This document shows, in pieces, positions 7,155-15,230 of a stretch of DNA of 64,000 bases (its first letter is position 1; the number at the start of each line of letters is the position of its first letter). Both the position numbers and the translations under genes were made by a program. The stretch comes from Bacillota bacterium (GTDB taxonomy: Bacteria > Bacillota > Desulfotomaculia > Desulfotomaculales > Pelotomaculaceae): the NCBI GenBank assembly GCA_029555205.1, contig JAKPTB010000036.1:1-64000 (forward strand), in the 5' to 3' direction. The notes under the pieces are model-generated. The model worked only from the letters and a program-made list of their open reading frames with translations, did no database searches and had not been told where the DNA came from.

Positions 7155-7389
7155 ATGGCAGGACACCGGAGAACCACTATGGAGATCGAAGAGGTTACCC
7201 CTACCCCGAACCGTCCAGGAGGCAACAACTGTAATTACTTCCGAGGAATTGACTATGCAAATGCGGCTCCCCGATGTGCCTTGGAACAAGGTTCTTTTGT
7301 ATCGGCGTTTGCCAACCAAGGCGAGCGTCTCTGGGTCATTACACAAGAGCATTATTTCATACATTTTTCTCTACCGCTTTTATTGTTAA
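7155..7389 (+). pseudogene. Possible frameshifted small helix-turn-helix gene
   Basis: ATG 7155 follows a strong AGGAGG site at 7141 and opens a frame beginning MAGHRRTTMEIEEVTPTPN. After about 27 residues the sequence reads better in another frame (7217 onward), giving TSEELTMQMRLPDVPWNKVL and further basic residues, which looks like a small helix-turn-helix or excisionase-like protein. A single-base shift near 7215-7220 would join the two. The original frame continues to 7499 but with little protein character. I propose a decayed small DNA-binding gene; a real short peptide or chance frames are alternatives. Confidence 0.3.
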
Positions 7390-7418
7390 ACATAATCAGC
7401 GGTTGCAATCTATACTAT

Positions 7419-7445
7419 AAAAAAAACCCCCGCAAGTACTTGCGG
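7419..7445 (-). terminator. Intrinsic terminator of DUF2284 gene
   Basis: The perfect palindrome CCGCAAGTACTTGCGG (7430-7445) is followed, on the minus strand, by GGG and eight T (7426-7419). It lies 30 bases after the stop of the minus-strand gene ending at 7475. Confidence 0.8.
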
Positions 7446-7474
7446 AGGCAAGATGATATACTTTCATTTGATTA

Positions 7475-7972
7475 CTATTCAATCAACACCAAACCATAAT
7501 AGTTCCCATTACATTTCTTGTCTTGTACAACCGCAATAGGGAAACCATTTTCCTTGACTGTTGCATATACATCAATTCCACATGCTTCCATTGATGGCCT
7601 TGCCTCTTTGGGGTGTACACATTTCTCGGGATTGCAAGTTTTACATAACGTACAGGGTCCACATCCAAATCCGATAGCCTTATAATATCCAGACAAAAAA
7701 ATTTCTCTTTCAATTTTTAGAACAATATTTGATGGATCACTGTTATTGCCGTGTATAAGCAAAGCCACCTTATAGCAATCAATAATTTCTTGTGTTTCTT
7801 TAGGTGTTGGTGTATTGGGTGGACAACAGTGGAACCTTCTGTATCTGCAGCCATATAAGCATTTCATCCTAACCCATGCGGCAGTTTTAATAGTTCTAGT
7901 ATCAATTATTTTTGCATCATCGGCACCAAGTTCTTTGGCTAAATCTACAAACTTCGATAAATCATCAGTCAT
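7475..7972 (-). CDS. DUF2284 family metal-binding protein
   Basis: 165 residues. The family's cysteine pattern is clear: MKCLYGCRYRRFHCCPPNTPTP near residues 37-57, where CPPxTPTP is typical, and GFGCGPCTLCKTCNPEKCVHPKEARPSMEACGIDV near 98-133. The many Cys and the CxxC arrangements suggest binding of iron-sulfur clusters or metal, and the family is common in anaerobes; the role is not established. It stands alone between the defence island and a LysE exporter with its own terminator, so it is probably monocistronic. The start at 7972 has a GGGGATATATT stretch upstream (GGAGGGGATAT), an acceptable ribosome binding site. Confidence 0.82.
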   Translation of the reverse strand: MTDDLSKFVDLAKELGADDAKIIDTRTIKTAAWVRMKCLYGCRYRRFHCCPPNTPTPKETQEIIDCYKVALLIHGNNSDPSNIVLKIEREIFLSGYYKAIGFGCGPCTLCKTCNPEKCVHPKEARPSMEACGIDVYATVKENGFPIAVVQDKKCNGNYYGLVLIE

Positions 7973-8269
7973 AATATATCCCCTCCAATGTTGTCAAATA
8001 GTTTTAAAATTTGCTGCCCATTGTTGCTATTCAATCAATTTAATAGAAAAACCTCCTTCATCCCTTATAATCAAAAGGATAAATGATATAAGCTATATAG
8101 TGATTAAAAAGGCGATTGTTTTAATCATAAAATCCATCTTATGTAAATGGAATCCCATACCGCGAATAATTGATTTAATTTTACATTAAATTATAGCAGC
8201 TAACAATGTTTAGTATTTCTTTTGTAGAAAAAAAGCTAAAACCTTTGATGAACCTGAGGAGGTATAAAT

Positions 8270-8458
8270 ATGTCGTTAAATAAAGTTAACCGGGATTTAA
8301 CTTCCAGGGAGCAGGCCGTCCCCGACTGCATCCCAACCGGCCACGCCAACGCCGTGACCCGCCGTCGCCTGGCCCGGATGGCCTGCCTTGATGACCGTTT
8401 GATCCGCGAGATCATCTACCGCCTGGTGGTGGAGCGGGGCTGCGAGAATCTCAATTAA
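8270..8458 (+). CDS. Small protein with partial winged-helix signature
   Basis: 62 residues with a very good ribosome binding site (GAGGAGG seven bases before ATG). Residues 20-55, IPTGHANAVTRRRLARMACLDDRLIREIIYRLV, match the pattern of a short winged helix seen in Clostridial phage and mobile-element proteins, where a conserved IPxGxxNAxxRxxLA stretch is followed by a recognition helix. Full-length relatives continue with a second helix-wing part that is missing here, so this may be a truncated remnant or a minimal DNA-binding protein. No neighbours form an operon with it. GC content of the coding part is higher than the flanking DNA. Confidence 0.5.
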   Translation: MSLNKVNRDLTSREQAVPDCIPTGHANAVTRRRLARMACLDDRLIREIIYRLVVERGCENLN

Positions 8459-8597
8459 GTTGGGGGGATTATTAATTTTGCAAATCTAATTTTTGAAATT
8501 TAGTACATTCTGCCAGCAGAAAACCGGCTGCCGGAAAAGGTATTTGCAGGCAGTTTGAAGAAAATTACTTCCCACACAAGTAATTCAGGAGGTCCTA

Positions 8598-9239
8598 ATC
8601 ATACACAGCTACTATTTATTTATCCTGACAGCTCTGGCCGCCGCTATCCTGCCGGGCGCCGACTTTGCTATGGTTACCAAAAACACGCTGACGCTGGGGC
8701 GAAAGGGCGGACAGGCTACAGCTCTGGGTATTGCCTCGGGCCTTTTGTTCCACAGCGCGGCTGCAGTCCTCGGACTGTCGGTTATTATCGCTAAATCAGC
8801 GTTTTTATTTGGGCTTGTCAAGTATGCCGGCGCTGCTTATCTGTTCTATATCGGCATGAGCACATTGCTTTCCCGGGTACAAGGCGATATCTCGCCCGCT
8901 ACTTCGGATAAGCCCGCAAAAGTCCCTGCCGGGGAAGACAGCTTTAAGACCTGCTTTGCCCAGGGTACACTTACAAATATATTAAACCCCAAGGCAGCCA
9001 TTTTTTATATGACACTTTTACCGCAGTTTGTCGACCCGGCAAAAGACTCTTATCTGCAGCTGACTATATTGGGCTTGACCTCCGTAATTATAGTTTTAAT
9101 CTGGTTTTTGTTTTTGGCCGGCGCTCTCGACTACATCCGGGTCTGGTTCGGCAAACCAATGTTTAGAAGTGTTTTTCAGCGGCTTACCGGTCTTCTACTT
9201 ATATCGTTCGGTGTGAAGCTTGCTCTGGAAAAACAATAA
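8598..9239 (+). CDS. LysE/RhtB-family amino-acid exporter
   Basis: The ATG at 8670 would cut off the conserved N-terminal membrane segment. In frame upstream the sequence reads HSYYLFILTALAAAILPGAD, the usual first segment with its PG[AP]D motif, and AGGAGG (8587-8592) stands correctly before ATC 8598 / ATA 8601. No ATG, GTG or TTG exists there, so translation probably begins at ATA 8601 (or ATC 8598), giving about 212 residues. The protein has six predicted hydrophobic stretches, including GGQATALGIASGLLFHSAAAVLGL. LysE-type proteins export amino acids or related metabolites across the inner membrane. It is a single gene with no clear operon partner. The non-canonical start is the odd point: real ATA/ATC start, or a start-codon mutation leaving the gene weak. 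Confidence 0.8.
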   Translation: MIHSYYLFILTALAAAILPGADFAMVTKNTLTLGRKGGQATALGIASGLLFHSAAAVLGLSVIIAKSAFLFGLVKYAGAAYLFYIGMSTLLSRVQGDISPATSDKPAKVPAGEDSFKTCFAQGTLTNILNPKAAIFYMTLLPQFVDPAKDSYLQLTILGLTSVIIVLIWFLFLAGALDYIRVWFGKPMFRSVFQRLTGLLLISFGVKLALEKQ

Positions 9240-9256
9240 AGTTCAGTATCTTTATA

Positions 9257-9292
9257 ATATTACCTACAATATTACCTATAATATTACCTGGT
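9257..9292. repeat. Three tandem 12-base units
   Basis: ATATTACCTACA, ATATTACCTATA and ATATTACCTGGT follow each other without spacer just after the LysE stop. Short tandem duplication with no evident role. Confidence 0.7.
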
Positions 9293-9515
9293 GCAGATTA
9301 ACAAAACAGCAACCATAATGCTTATCATTATTCAACCATTGACGGCTGTGCGAAAAATCCTTATTTGCCCCGGAAATATGAGTTACCTGGCTGGTTGCAC
9401 TCGTGCTTAAATACTGCACAAAACAAAATTTAGGTTATTTTAAGCTTGTTTTCATCTTATCTTCAGAAAATAAGGCTATACTACAAATCAAATAATAAGA
9501 AAGAGGTGGTTCTTC

Positions 9516-10148
9516 TTGAGAACAGGTAAGTGGCGGGTAGGTGGTTTCTTGCTGGCACTTGTCCTGCTGGTTGGAGCCGTGACAGGTACTGCATTTGCCA
9601 CAACAGACCAACAGGCTGATTCGCCGGTGGCAACCCTTTGCCAGGATTTTGTGGCGAAACTGGCTGCCAACCTCGGTATAGACCAGGATGAATTAAAAAC
9701 TGCAATTGATACCACCAAACAGCAGATGCTCGACGAAGCAGTGCAGCAAGGCAAAATTACGCAGGAACAGGCTGACAGAATAGCAGCCCGTAAAGGTGGC
9801 GGTTTCTGTGGATTCAACTTCAACGATGGTAGAATGGGAAACAAGGGCAAAATGGGCATTGAAGGCAGGCCAGGCGGCCGCCAACTTGATGACGTAGCTA
9901 ACATTCTGGGTATAACCAGCGAGGAACTTAAAACTGAACTGGAGTCAGGTAAAAATATACAGGATATCCTGAGCGGGCACGGCCTGACGGTAGAGGAATT
10001 CAAGCAGAAGATGCAGGAACAAAGAGAAGCACAAATTGCCCGGGACGTTGCTGAGGGCAAGATTACCCAGGAGCAAGCCGACAAAATGCTGCAAAACAAA
10101 GGACCGCGCTTTAACCGTTTCAATTGTGAATTAAGAGATAGCGAATAA
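9516..10148 (+). CDS. Secreted DUF2680-family protein
   Basis: 210 residues from TTG 9516, preceded by AGAGGTGG. Residues 1-28 are a signal peptide (basic start, hydrophobic GGFLLALVLLVGAVTGTAFA, cleavage after AFA). The mature part has two similar modules, each a helix rich in Asp/Glu/Lys followed by ITQEQADRI or ITQEQADKM (about residues 80-88 and 187-195), the hallmark of DUF2680-like repeats, and a Gly/Phe/Asn-rich linker (GGGFCGFNFNDGRMGNKGKMG). The function is unknown; these are abundant extracytoplasmic proteins in Clostridia. It stands alone with its own terminator, and a long leader upstream contains no gene. Confidence 0.8.
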   Translation: MRTGKWRVGGFLLALVLLVGAVTGTAFATTDQQADSPVATLCQDFVAKLAANLGIDQDELKTAIDTTKQQMLDEAVQQGKITQEQADRIAARKGGGFCGFNFNDGRMGNKGKMGIEGRPGGRQLDDVANILGITSEELKTELESGKNIQDILSGHGLTVEEFKQKMQEQREAQIARDVAEGKITQEQADKMLQNKGPRFNRFNCELRDSE

Positions 10149-10191
10149 CTGCAATAAATAACCAATGCTAACGGAGGTTTGCAGGTATATG

Positions 10192-10228
10192 AAAAGGGTT
10201 GGGGGTGTAAAGCTCCCGACCCTTTTTT
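10192..10228 (+). terminator. Intrinsic terminator of DUF2680 gene
   Basis: AAAAGGGTTGGGGG and CTCCCGACCCTTTT pair around GTGTAAAG, ending in six T. It lies 45 bases after the stop of the upstream gene. Confidence 0.75.
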
Positions 10229-10636
10229 GCCCGGATGTTCAAGATTCTGTCAGGTCTATTAGCTGTTGATAGCACTTTTTAAAGGCCAGCCGTCAAATAT
10301 AACTTAACAATTCTATAATCAGCAGGTTCAATTCCCCGGAGGGTTGCTTATATTACCTAATTACTTACCTATTACCGGGAGTGCCCTTTAATCTTTTCTT
10401 TTTACATGTTAATAGGGACTTTTATTTTGATTCTAAAAAAAATAAAAGGTTTGAAACCCAATAAGTAGAATATATATGATCATGTTAACAAAAAATGTTC
10501 TAATAACACTTCTTGAGATGATTTATTAAATTATATAATAAATAACTAAGTTCACCCAACCTCATCATATATGCTCTTTATATGAGAAAATTTAATAAAT
10601 ATACATGTAAGAACATAACAAAAAGGGGTGGCACAA
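10229..10636. other. AT-rich gap before nitroreductase, no gene
   Basis: About 400 bases, increasingly AT-rich toward the nitroreductase gene, with no supported open frame. The last 100 bases contain TATAAT-like words (for example near 10534) suited to a promoter for the gene at 10637. Confidence 0.4.
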
Positions 10637-11248
10637 ATGAATTTAAGCAGCATTATTAGGGAGCGGCGGAGCATACGTAAGTACCAGGACAAAGATATCC
10701 CCCGGGAGATTCTGAATGAACTGCTTGAGGATGCACTCTGGGCGCCGTCGGGTACGAACAGGCAGAACTGGTACATTTATGTTGTCAAAGGCGAAAAGAA
10801 GGAAAGGCTGCTCGAAAGCATGAAACAGACCAGCAGGGCTATAAAACCTAAACTGGAAAAGCTGTTTTCGGAAGAGATAGTTAACAGCACCATTAGTTTT
10901 ATCAACAACCTCGGTGGCGCTCCGGTGCTGCTGCTGGTCTACATGCCGAAACACACATATGATCTAAGTAAGGACATGAGCTTATCAGAAAGGTATAAGA
11001 TTGAGTACGACCGCTTTACCAATACACTGAGCGCGGCTGCTCTCATCCAGAACATCCTGCTGCTGGCCAAGGAAAAAGGACTGGGTACCTGCTGGTTGAC
11101 TGCCCCCAAGCTCGCAGAAGAACGAATTAATGAAGAAATGGGCATTACAGACATGGAGCTGGTTTCTCTAGTTACCATCGGTTATCCTGATCAGGACCCG
11201 CGTGCCCCCAGAAGAAAGGGCGAGAAAATTCAATGGATTGGCTATTAA
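10637..11248 (+). CDS. Nitroreductase-family FMN protein
   Basis: 203 residues from ATG 10637, eight bases after AAAAGGGG; an in-frame GTG at 10628 touches that site and is less likely. The N-terminus IIRERRSIRKYQDKDIPREI is the nitroreductase signature (phosphate-binding Arg/Ser), followed by LEDALWAPSGTNRQNW, which binds FMN, and near the C-terminus LLAKEKGLGTCWLTAPK and LVTIGYPDQDPRAPRRK, also typical. Such proteins are dimeric FMN enzymes that reduce nitro, quinone or enone compounds with NAD(P)H; the natural substrate cannot be told from sequence. Monocistronic with its own terminator. Confidence 0.88.
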   Translation: MNLSSIIRERRSIRKYQDKDIPREILNELLEDALWAPSGTNRQNWYIYVVKGEKKERLLESMKQTSRAIKPKLEKLFSEEIVNSTISFINNLGGAPVLLLVYMPKHTYDLSKDMSLSERYKIEYDRFTNTLSAAALIQNILLLAKEKGLGTCWLTAPKLAEERINEEMGITDMELVSLVTIGYPDQDPRAPRRKGEKIQWIGY

Positions 11249-11258
11249 ACAAACAGGG

Positions 11259-11293
11259 AAACGGCTCACCATCTGTGGGCCGTTTGCTTTTTT
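11259..11293 (+). terminator. Intrinsic terminator of nitroreductase gene
   Basis: AAACGGC (11259-11265) with inner CAC pairs with GTG and GCCGTTT (11279-11285), followed by GC and six T. Confidence 0.75.
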
Positions 11294-11561
11294 GAAAGCC
11301 CTTCAAAAAACATAAGCTCTTAACCCAACACAAAACATGAAAAACATCATAATTGCATGGCATGACATGGTGAGCTGTCCCGGTAAAAAACAATCTACTG
11401 ATTCTCATTGCCCGGCAGCCGGGATTTATTCATTAACTGAATAACACTGTAAAGCCCTGTAAAAAATTTGACGGATCCCTGACATTGATCATATCTCCAG
11501 AAATCCGTCATAAAAAACAATATCAGGTTGCTTTGATCTACAAAAACGTTGCCGGCGCAGT

Positions 11562-11753
11562 TCAGGCCTCCAATATATCGGCAACATCAGTAATATTAAG
11601 TTCAAGCATTTTTATCATCGCACACATTCTAACAACGTTCATTTCAACACATTTAATGTCACAAGCGCAGCCCAATTCTTTTAAAGTTTCCGCTTCCCTT
11701 TTAATACTGGCAATAAGATCAGCCATTTCACGGATTTTGGTTTTCTCTATCAA
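11562..11753 (-). CDS. Small Cys-containing protein downstream of PaaK
   Basis: 63 residues from TTG 11753, with GAAAGGTGG nine bases upstream. It is helical and charged (KTKIREMADLIASIKREAETLK) with Cys at GCACDIKC and a third region VVRMCAMIKMLELN. The gene follows the CoA-ligase gene on the same strand after a 50-base gap that holds a tandem repeat, so it may be cotranscribed. I do not recognise a family; the Cys pattern C-x-C-x3-C could bind metal. The small size and non-ATG start leave doubt. Confidence 0.45.
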   Translation of the reverse strand: MIEKTKIREMADLIASIKREAETLKELGCACDIKCVEMNVVRMCAMIKMLELNITDVADILEA

Positions 11754-11769
11754 AAGGTATCGCCACCTT

Positions 11770-11823
11770 TCTGTAATTACTTCCTGAGATCTTTAATCTG
11801 TAATTACTTCCTGAGATCTTTAA
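11770..11823. repeat. 27-base tandem duplication at ligase gene end
   Basis: Two identical 27-base units, 11770-11796 and 11797-11823, each containing CTGTAATTACTTCCTGAGAT. The second includes the stop codon and last residues of the ligase gene; the first is a copy placed just after it. Confidence 0.85.
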
Positions 11824-13129
11824 AACGCCTGGCTTTCACCTGATACCTGGGCAGGGAACCATAAGGGTGACTTTCATAATTGAAATTCAGGTTGGTCTTT
11901 ATTCTCAATATTTTGGCCAATTCGACCTCCACTTCTTTTTCCTGCCCCTCATAACCTGGCGCCAACTCATATTTCAGGATAATCCTGTCTATTTCCCCAT
12001 TCTTTTCAACAACTAATTCATATTCGTTACCTAGCTGAGGCATACTGCGCACAGCCTCTTCCACCGATACTGGACTAAATAGTACACCCTTAACTTTTGT
12101 GATATGGTCAATACGGCCTTGAATCCCGCCCTTGAATACGCGGTGTGTGCGGCCGCAGGCACATTTGTCTTCACTCCACATAGCCACGTCTTTGGTGTCG
12201 TAGCGGACGCATGGCTGAGCCATCCGGTCAAAAGCGGTAATGACCACCTTCCCAAGTTTATTAGGCTCTTCAATAGGTTCCCCGGTTTCCAAATCCAGTA
12301 GTTCGGCCAGGAAAAATCCCTCGTTAATATGCAAGCCACCCGGCTTATAGGCACACTCGTATCCCCAGGCGCCCATTTCCGTCGCGCCGATATGGTCGTA
12401 GACATTGCAGCCCCAGGCGTCTTCCATCCTTTTTTTGGTGGTGGGTACGCTTGCACCCGGTTCACCCGCGCACAGGATTTTCTTGATCCCCAACTCTCTC
12501 GGATCCATGCCCAGTTTGCGGCAGGTATCCGCCATGCCAAGAACATAAGTAGGGGTAGCCATAAAAGCGGTGGCTTTGAGCTCTTTCATCTTCAATATTC
12601 TTTCTTCGGTGTTGAGCAGGGCCCCTGAGACAACCTCGCAACCGATTTTTTCGGCTGCATAGTGGCCGGCCCAGTATGCAATAAATACATTGTAACCAAA
12701 TGGAAAGAAAACCCTGTCAGTATTCCTGAATCCCATGGCCCACAGGAACTGGCACCAGGTTTCGGCCCACCATTCCCAGTCCTGCCAGGTATCAGGCTGA
12801 ACTATCGGCTGCCCCGTGGTACCGCTGGTTTGATGGTAAACTGTTACCTCTTCCAAAGGCACGCAAAGAGAATCGCCGTAAGGCCACGGCTCCTTAAACT
12901 GTGCCTTCCGGTAACTTTCTTTTTCCAGCATCGGGACTTTCCTGATATCATCCCACGTTCTGACATCTTCGGGAGTAAATCCGGCCGCATCATAGATTTT
13001 CCGGTAGAGTTTGGATTTGTCGTACACCCACTTCAATATCCTTTTAAACTTAACCAACTGCAGTTCTCTCAGCTTTTCCACCGGCATGGTTTCCAAAACT
13101 GGATTCCAATAGATATCTACACTTTGCAT
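11804..13129 (-). CDS. PaaK-type aryl/acyl-CoA ligase (phenylacetate-CoA ligase family)
   Basis: 441 residues, typical for the family, from ATG 13129 behind GGAGGTG. The ATP/AMP loop YHQTSGTTGQP lies at residues 99-108. Further family marks are GEPGAS near 226, IGATEMGAWGYEC near 247, the adenylate-binding VRYDTKD near 310, CACGRTHRVFKG near 325 and the hinge GRIDHITKVKGVLFSPVSVE near 338. The enzyme joins a carboxylic acid, usually aromatic, to CoA with ATP going to AMP and pyrophosphate. Substrate specificity cannot be read. A second member of the family lies at 27973-29346. A conserved dyad shared with other catabolic genes is about 620 bases upstream (13748-13770), so it may belong to that regulon. 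Confidence 0.88.
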   Translation of the reverse strand: MQSVDIYWNPVLETMPVEKLRELQLVKFKRILKWVYDKSKLYRKIYDAAGFTPEDVRTWDDIRKVPMLEKESYRKAQFKEPWPYGDSLCVPLEEVTVYHQTSGTTGQPIVQPDTWQDWEWWAETWCQFLWAMGFRNTDRVFFPFGYNVFIAYWAGHYAAEKIGCEVVSGALLNTEERILKMKELKATAFMATPTYVLGMADTCRKLGMDPRELGIKKILCAGEPGASVPTTKKRMEDAWGCNVYDHIGATEMGAWGYECAYKPGGLHINEGFFLAELLDLETGEPIEEPNKLGKVVITAFDRMAQPCVRYDTKDVAMWSEDKCACGRTHRVFKGGIQGRIDHITKVKGVLFSPVSVEEAVRSMPQLGNEYELVVEKNGEIDRIILKYELAPGYEGQEKEVEVELAKILRIKTNLNFNYESHPYGSLPRYQVKARRFKDLRK

Positions 13130-13747
13130 GTAGCCACCTCCAATTTGGTTACTTCCATTAATAAAAAAGCAAGTGTATATGTAAGACCCCCGCTCTTTTT
13201 TACATTATAGTAAAATTACCATACAGGTTGTTTTATTATAATAGTTAGCTCGTTCGAATATTTAGGATTATACTGACCCATTAAGCAGTGTAGCAGGCCT
13301 ACGAATGGAACATTAATCTAATGACAAATAATTTCCATCTGGTGAATCTGATGAATTTTAATATATTTTCTAAATAATGAAGATTTGTTGTCAATACAGT
13401 TAATATCTACTAATACTCCTACGAAAGGTGGCCACTATCCGCTGTTTATTATCTGGGTTTGCTTATTAGCTTGTATATTAAGGGGTTATATGCATTAAAT
13501 TCTAATACGCAAATTTAGAAAGAAAAAATACAAATTAGAGCTATCTTCGCAGAAAAAACTAGCTTATAATAGAATTTACTATTAAATTTCACACTGACAA
13601 AAAAACTAAAATCTCAGTCAGAAAAATAACACTTGACTTCAGTTAAGAACAAAGTCACATCAGAGCATGAAACTTTTTTCACTATTTCTGCCTAGTTTTC
13701 ATATTACATTATTAAATAAAAATTTTGAAATATGTGTTTGCGATTGC
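13130..13747. other. AT-rich leader region of the first PaaK gene, no gene
   Basis: About 600 AT-rich bases with no open frame worth calling. Between 13500 and 13700 there are many A-tracts. The right end carries TTTTGAAATATGTG and CGATTGCATT directly before the dyad at 13748, the same arrangement seen at four other sites in this window. Confidence 0.4.
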
Positions 13748-13770
13748 ATTAATAATCAATACTAATAAAA
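13748..13770. promoter_or_regulatory. Shared dyad operator, copy 1 (divergent)
   Basis: ATTAATAAT-CAATA-CTAATAAAA matches the dyad ATTAATAAG-N5-CTTATTAAT with several changes, and is preceded at the same distance by TGAAATAT and CGATT as in the other copies. It lies about 620 bases before the first PaaK start and touches a terminator stem. Confidence 0.45.
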
Positions 13771-13795
13771 AACCGGCCTTGTCTTAAAGCCGGTT
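13767..13795 (-). terminator. Intrinsic terminator of cyclophilin-like gene
   Basis: On the minus strand AACCGGC (13795-13789) pairs with GCCGGTT (13777-13771) and continues into four further T and TATTAG. It lies about 245 bases after the stop of the gene at 14040. Confidence 0.65.
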
Positions 13796-14039
13796 CCGGA
13801 CTAAGAGTGCTTCAAACCACACAAATAGCGAACACCGGTAAATGTAACCGGTGGACCTATTTATTAGATTTTATAATTTTTCTAGCGAAATTTTCTTTTC
13901 TGTTTCATCGAACAAACTATCTTATATTATTTTCCATTGAATTTTCGTTAGAACAGCATTCCATCTTGAATTGTTAAAAAGTACATATTAAGACTCCTAT
14001 TATTTTATCAGAAACCGGCATTTTAAAGAACTTGAAAAT
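13796..14039. other. Non-coding gap with a small hairpin
   Basis: AT-rich; contains CACCGGT-AAATGTA-ACCGGTG near 13833, a short perfect hairpin without a T-run. No gene seen. Confidence 0.35.
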
Positions 14040-14411
14040 CTAACCCTTCTTCAGAATGACTACCTCGTCACCATCATTCACTGCATTTAAATCACTCAGC
14101 TCGCCTTCTATACGCCCGAACACATTGACAGCGCTGGCCGCTCTGATTTCCTTACCTCTACTGACCGGCGTCGGCCCGAAGAAAATACAAAAGGCATTAC
14201 CAGTAGGCCAGTAACCCAAATCACCCCTGGAGACCACATCGGAAGCAGCGGACTCAAGGCCGGCCTGGACAGGTATCCTGAAGTAAATTTCCTCGCCCCA
14301 GCGGTTGGCTGCTCCCTTTAGCGGAAGGGCCTGGTAAATAAGATTTCCCGTGGGGGTATCGTAAATGGTAGCCGCCCAGGAAAAGGAACCGGATTTGATT
14401 ATGACTTCCAT
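14040..14411 (-). CDS. Cyclophilin-like fold protein (TM1367/DUF369-type)
   Basis: 123 residues. The sequence matches the small bacterial cyclophilin-like family: ATIYDTPTGNLIYQALPLKG at the start, WGEEIYFRIPV near 38-48, VVSRGDLGYWPTGNAFCIFFGPTPVS near 58-83, and a final VFGRIEGELSDLNAVNDGDEV. These proteins have the cyclophilin barrel but usually lack the proline-isomerase active residues, so enzyme activity is doubtful; some family members have been linked to ligand binding. Single gene, own terminator. A ribosome binding site AAAAGGAGTG precedes the ATG. Confidence 0.8.
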   Translation of the reverse strand: MEVIIKSGSFSWAATIYDTPTGNLIYQALPLKGAANRWGEEIYFRIPVQAGLESAASDVVSRGDLGYWPTGNAFCIFFGPTPVSRGKEIRAASAVNVFGRIEGELSDLNAVNDGDEVVILKKG

Positions 14412-14707
14412 AAGTTTATTTCACTCCTTTTAAGATCCAAAAATCTTATATTTAATCTTACCATACTCGCAGCGGATATTAATCCTGCCCCGGCTCAAAA
14501 AAACCCTGTTTACCGTAAATTTCAGTAAATTATGTTAATAGTCATTTAATGACCTGAATTCTCACGATACATTGTCGCTTAGTCGCCCCGGCCAGTTCGA
14601 ACAGTAAAAATACTTAAGCTAATACAATAGCCCCGCTCCATCTGTCAATCCAGGAGCGGGGCATTCCATTAAGATGTATGCCTCACAACCAACAGGCAGG
14701 CCTAAAC
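14412..14707. other. Gap with a strong hairpin
   Basis: GCCCCGCTCC (14630-14639) pairs with GGAGCGGGGC (14653-14662) around a 13-base loop; no T-run follows on either strand. Its arms resemble those of the stem at 6871-6919. No gene seen. Confidence 0.4.
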
Positions 14708-14741
14708 AAAAAAGGCTGGAACCCGGGAGCCGGCCGGGTTC
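14708..14741 (-). terminator. Intrinsic terminator of coat-protein gene
   Basis: GAACCCGG and CCGGGTTC (14741-14734 and 14726-14719) pair on the minus strand, followed by CAGCC and six T. It starts seven bases after the stop of the gene at 14748. Confidence 0.75.
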
Positions 14742-14747
14742 TTAGCT

Positions 14748-15230
14748 TTACTGCGGATTATACATCCCGTTTTGCTGCATGTAGTTAAAGAGCCCTTCAC
14801 CGTGCTGCTGTTCTTCCTTCTGGATATGCTGCAAAGCCTGGCGAACCGGGGCATTTGCAGATTCAAAAATTGCTGTGTCGTAAGCGCTGGAAACAAATTT
14901 TTCGGTCATCAACATGTCGGTGCAGAGGGCGGCGTCCCCCTGGCCAGCCATTCCCGCCTGGGGACGGCTTTGTAATTGCTGATCCTGGATCTGTTGGCCT
15001 TGCTGCTGAAAACCCTGATTACCGCCAGGCATGGGTTGTTGCCCCTGAAGAAGTTGGTTGATGGTATTATAGTGCTGCTGTTCCTGGGACGCATACTGAT
15101 TGAAAAGCTGTTTAAGCTGAGGGTCTTTGGCCTGCCGGGCGTAATTGGTATACTTCTGGATACAGATCTCTTCGTGCATCTTTTGATCCTCGAGGAGTGT
15201 TCTTTCCTTCTGGGTTAATTGCAAATTCAT
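14748..15230 (-). CDS. CotF-like spore coat protein
   Basis: 160 residues. It starts in an ATGA overlap with the glycosyltransferase stop and has AAAGGAGG upstream. Two ferritin-like helical parts (residues 1-62, QKERTLLEDQKMHEEICIQKY, and 100-150, DMLMTEKFVSSAYDTAIFES) flank a Gln/Gly/Pro-rich linker (residues 63-95). This is the CotF/coat-associated family, small proteins of the spore coat in Bacilli and Clostridia. Coupling with a glycosyltransferase hints that both act late in sporulation, but no sporulation promoter could be verified. Its own terminator follows at once. Confidence 0.82.
   Translation of the reverse strand: MNLQLTQKERTLLEDQKMHEEICIQKYTNYARQAKDPQLKQLFNQYASQEQQHYNTINQLLQGQQPMPGGNQGFQQQGQQIQDQQLQSRPQAGMAGQGDAALCTDMLMTEKFVSSAYDTAIFESANAPVRQALQHIQKEEQQHGEGLFNYMQQNGMYNPQ

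Noticed and set aside
6930-7499. Long opposing frames 6930-7364 (-) and 7053-7499 (+)
   Set aside because: The minus frame has no ribosome binding site; the plus frame loses protein character after about residue 60, better explained by a frameshifted small gene.
8555-8794. 79-residue frame overlapping the LysE start
   Set aside because: It is out of frame with the LysE gene, whose membrane segments and motif are clear.
10330-10360. TTCAATTCCCC stretch resembling a tRNA T-arm
   Set aside because: The flanking bases cannot pair as a T-stem and no anticodon or acceptor stem is present.
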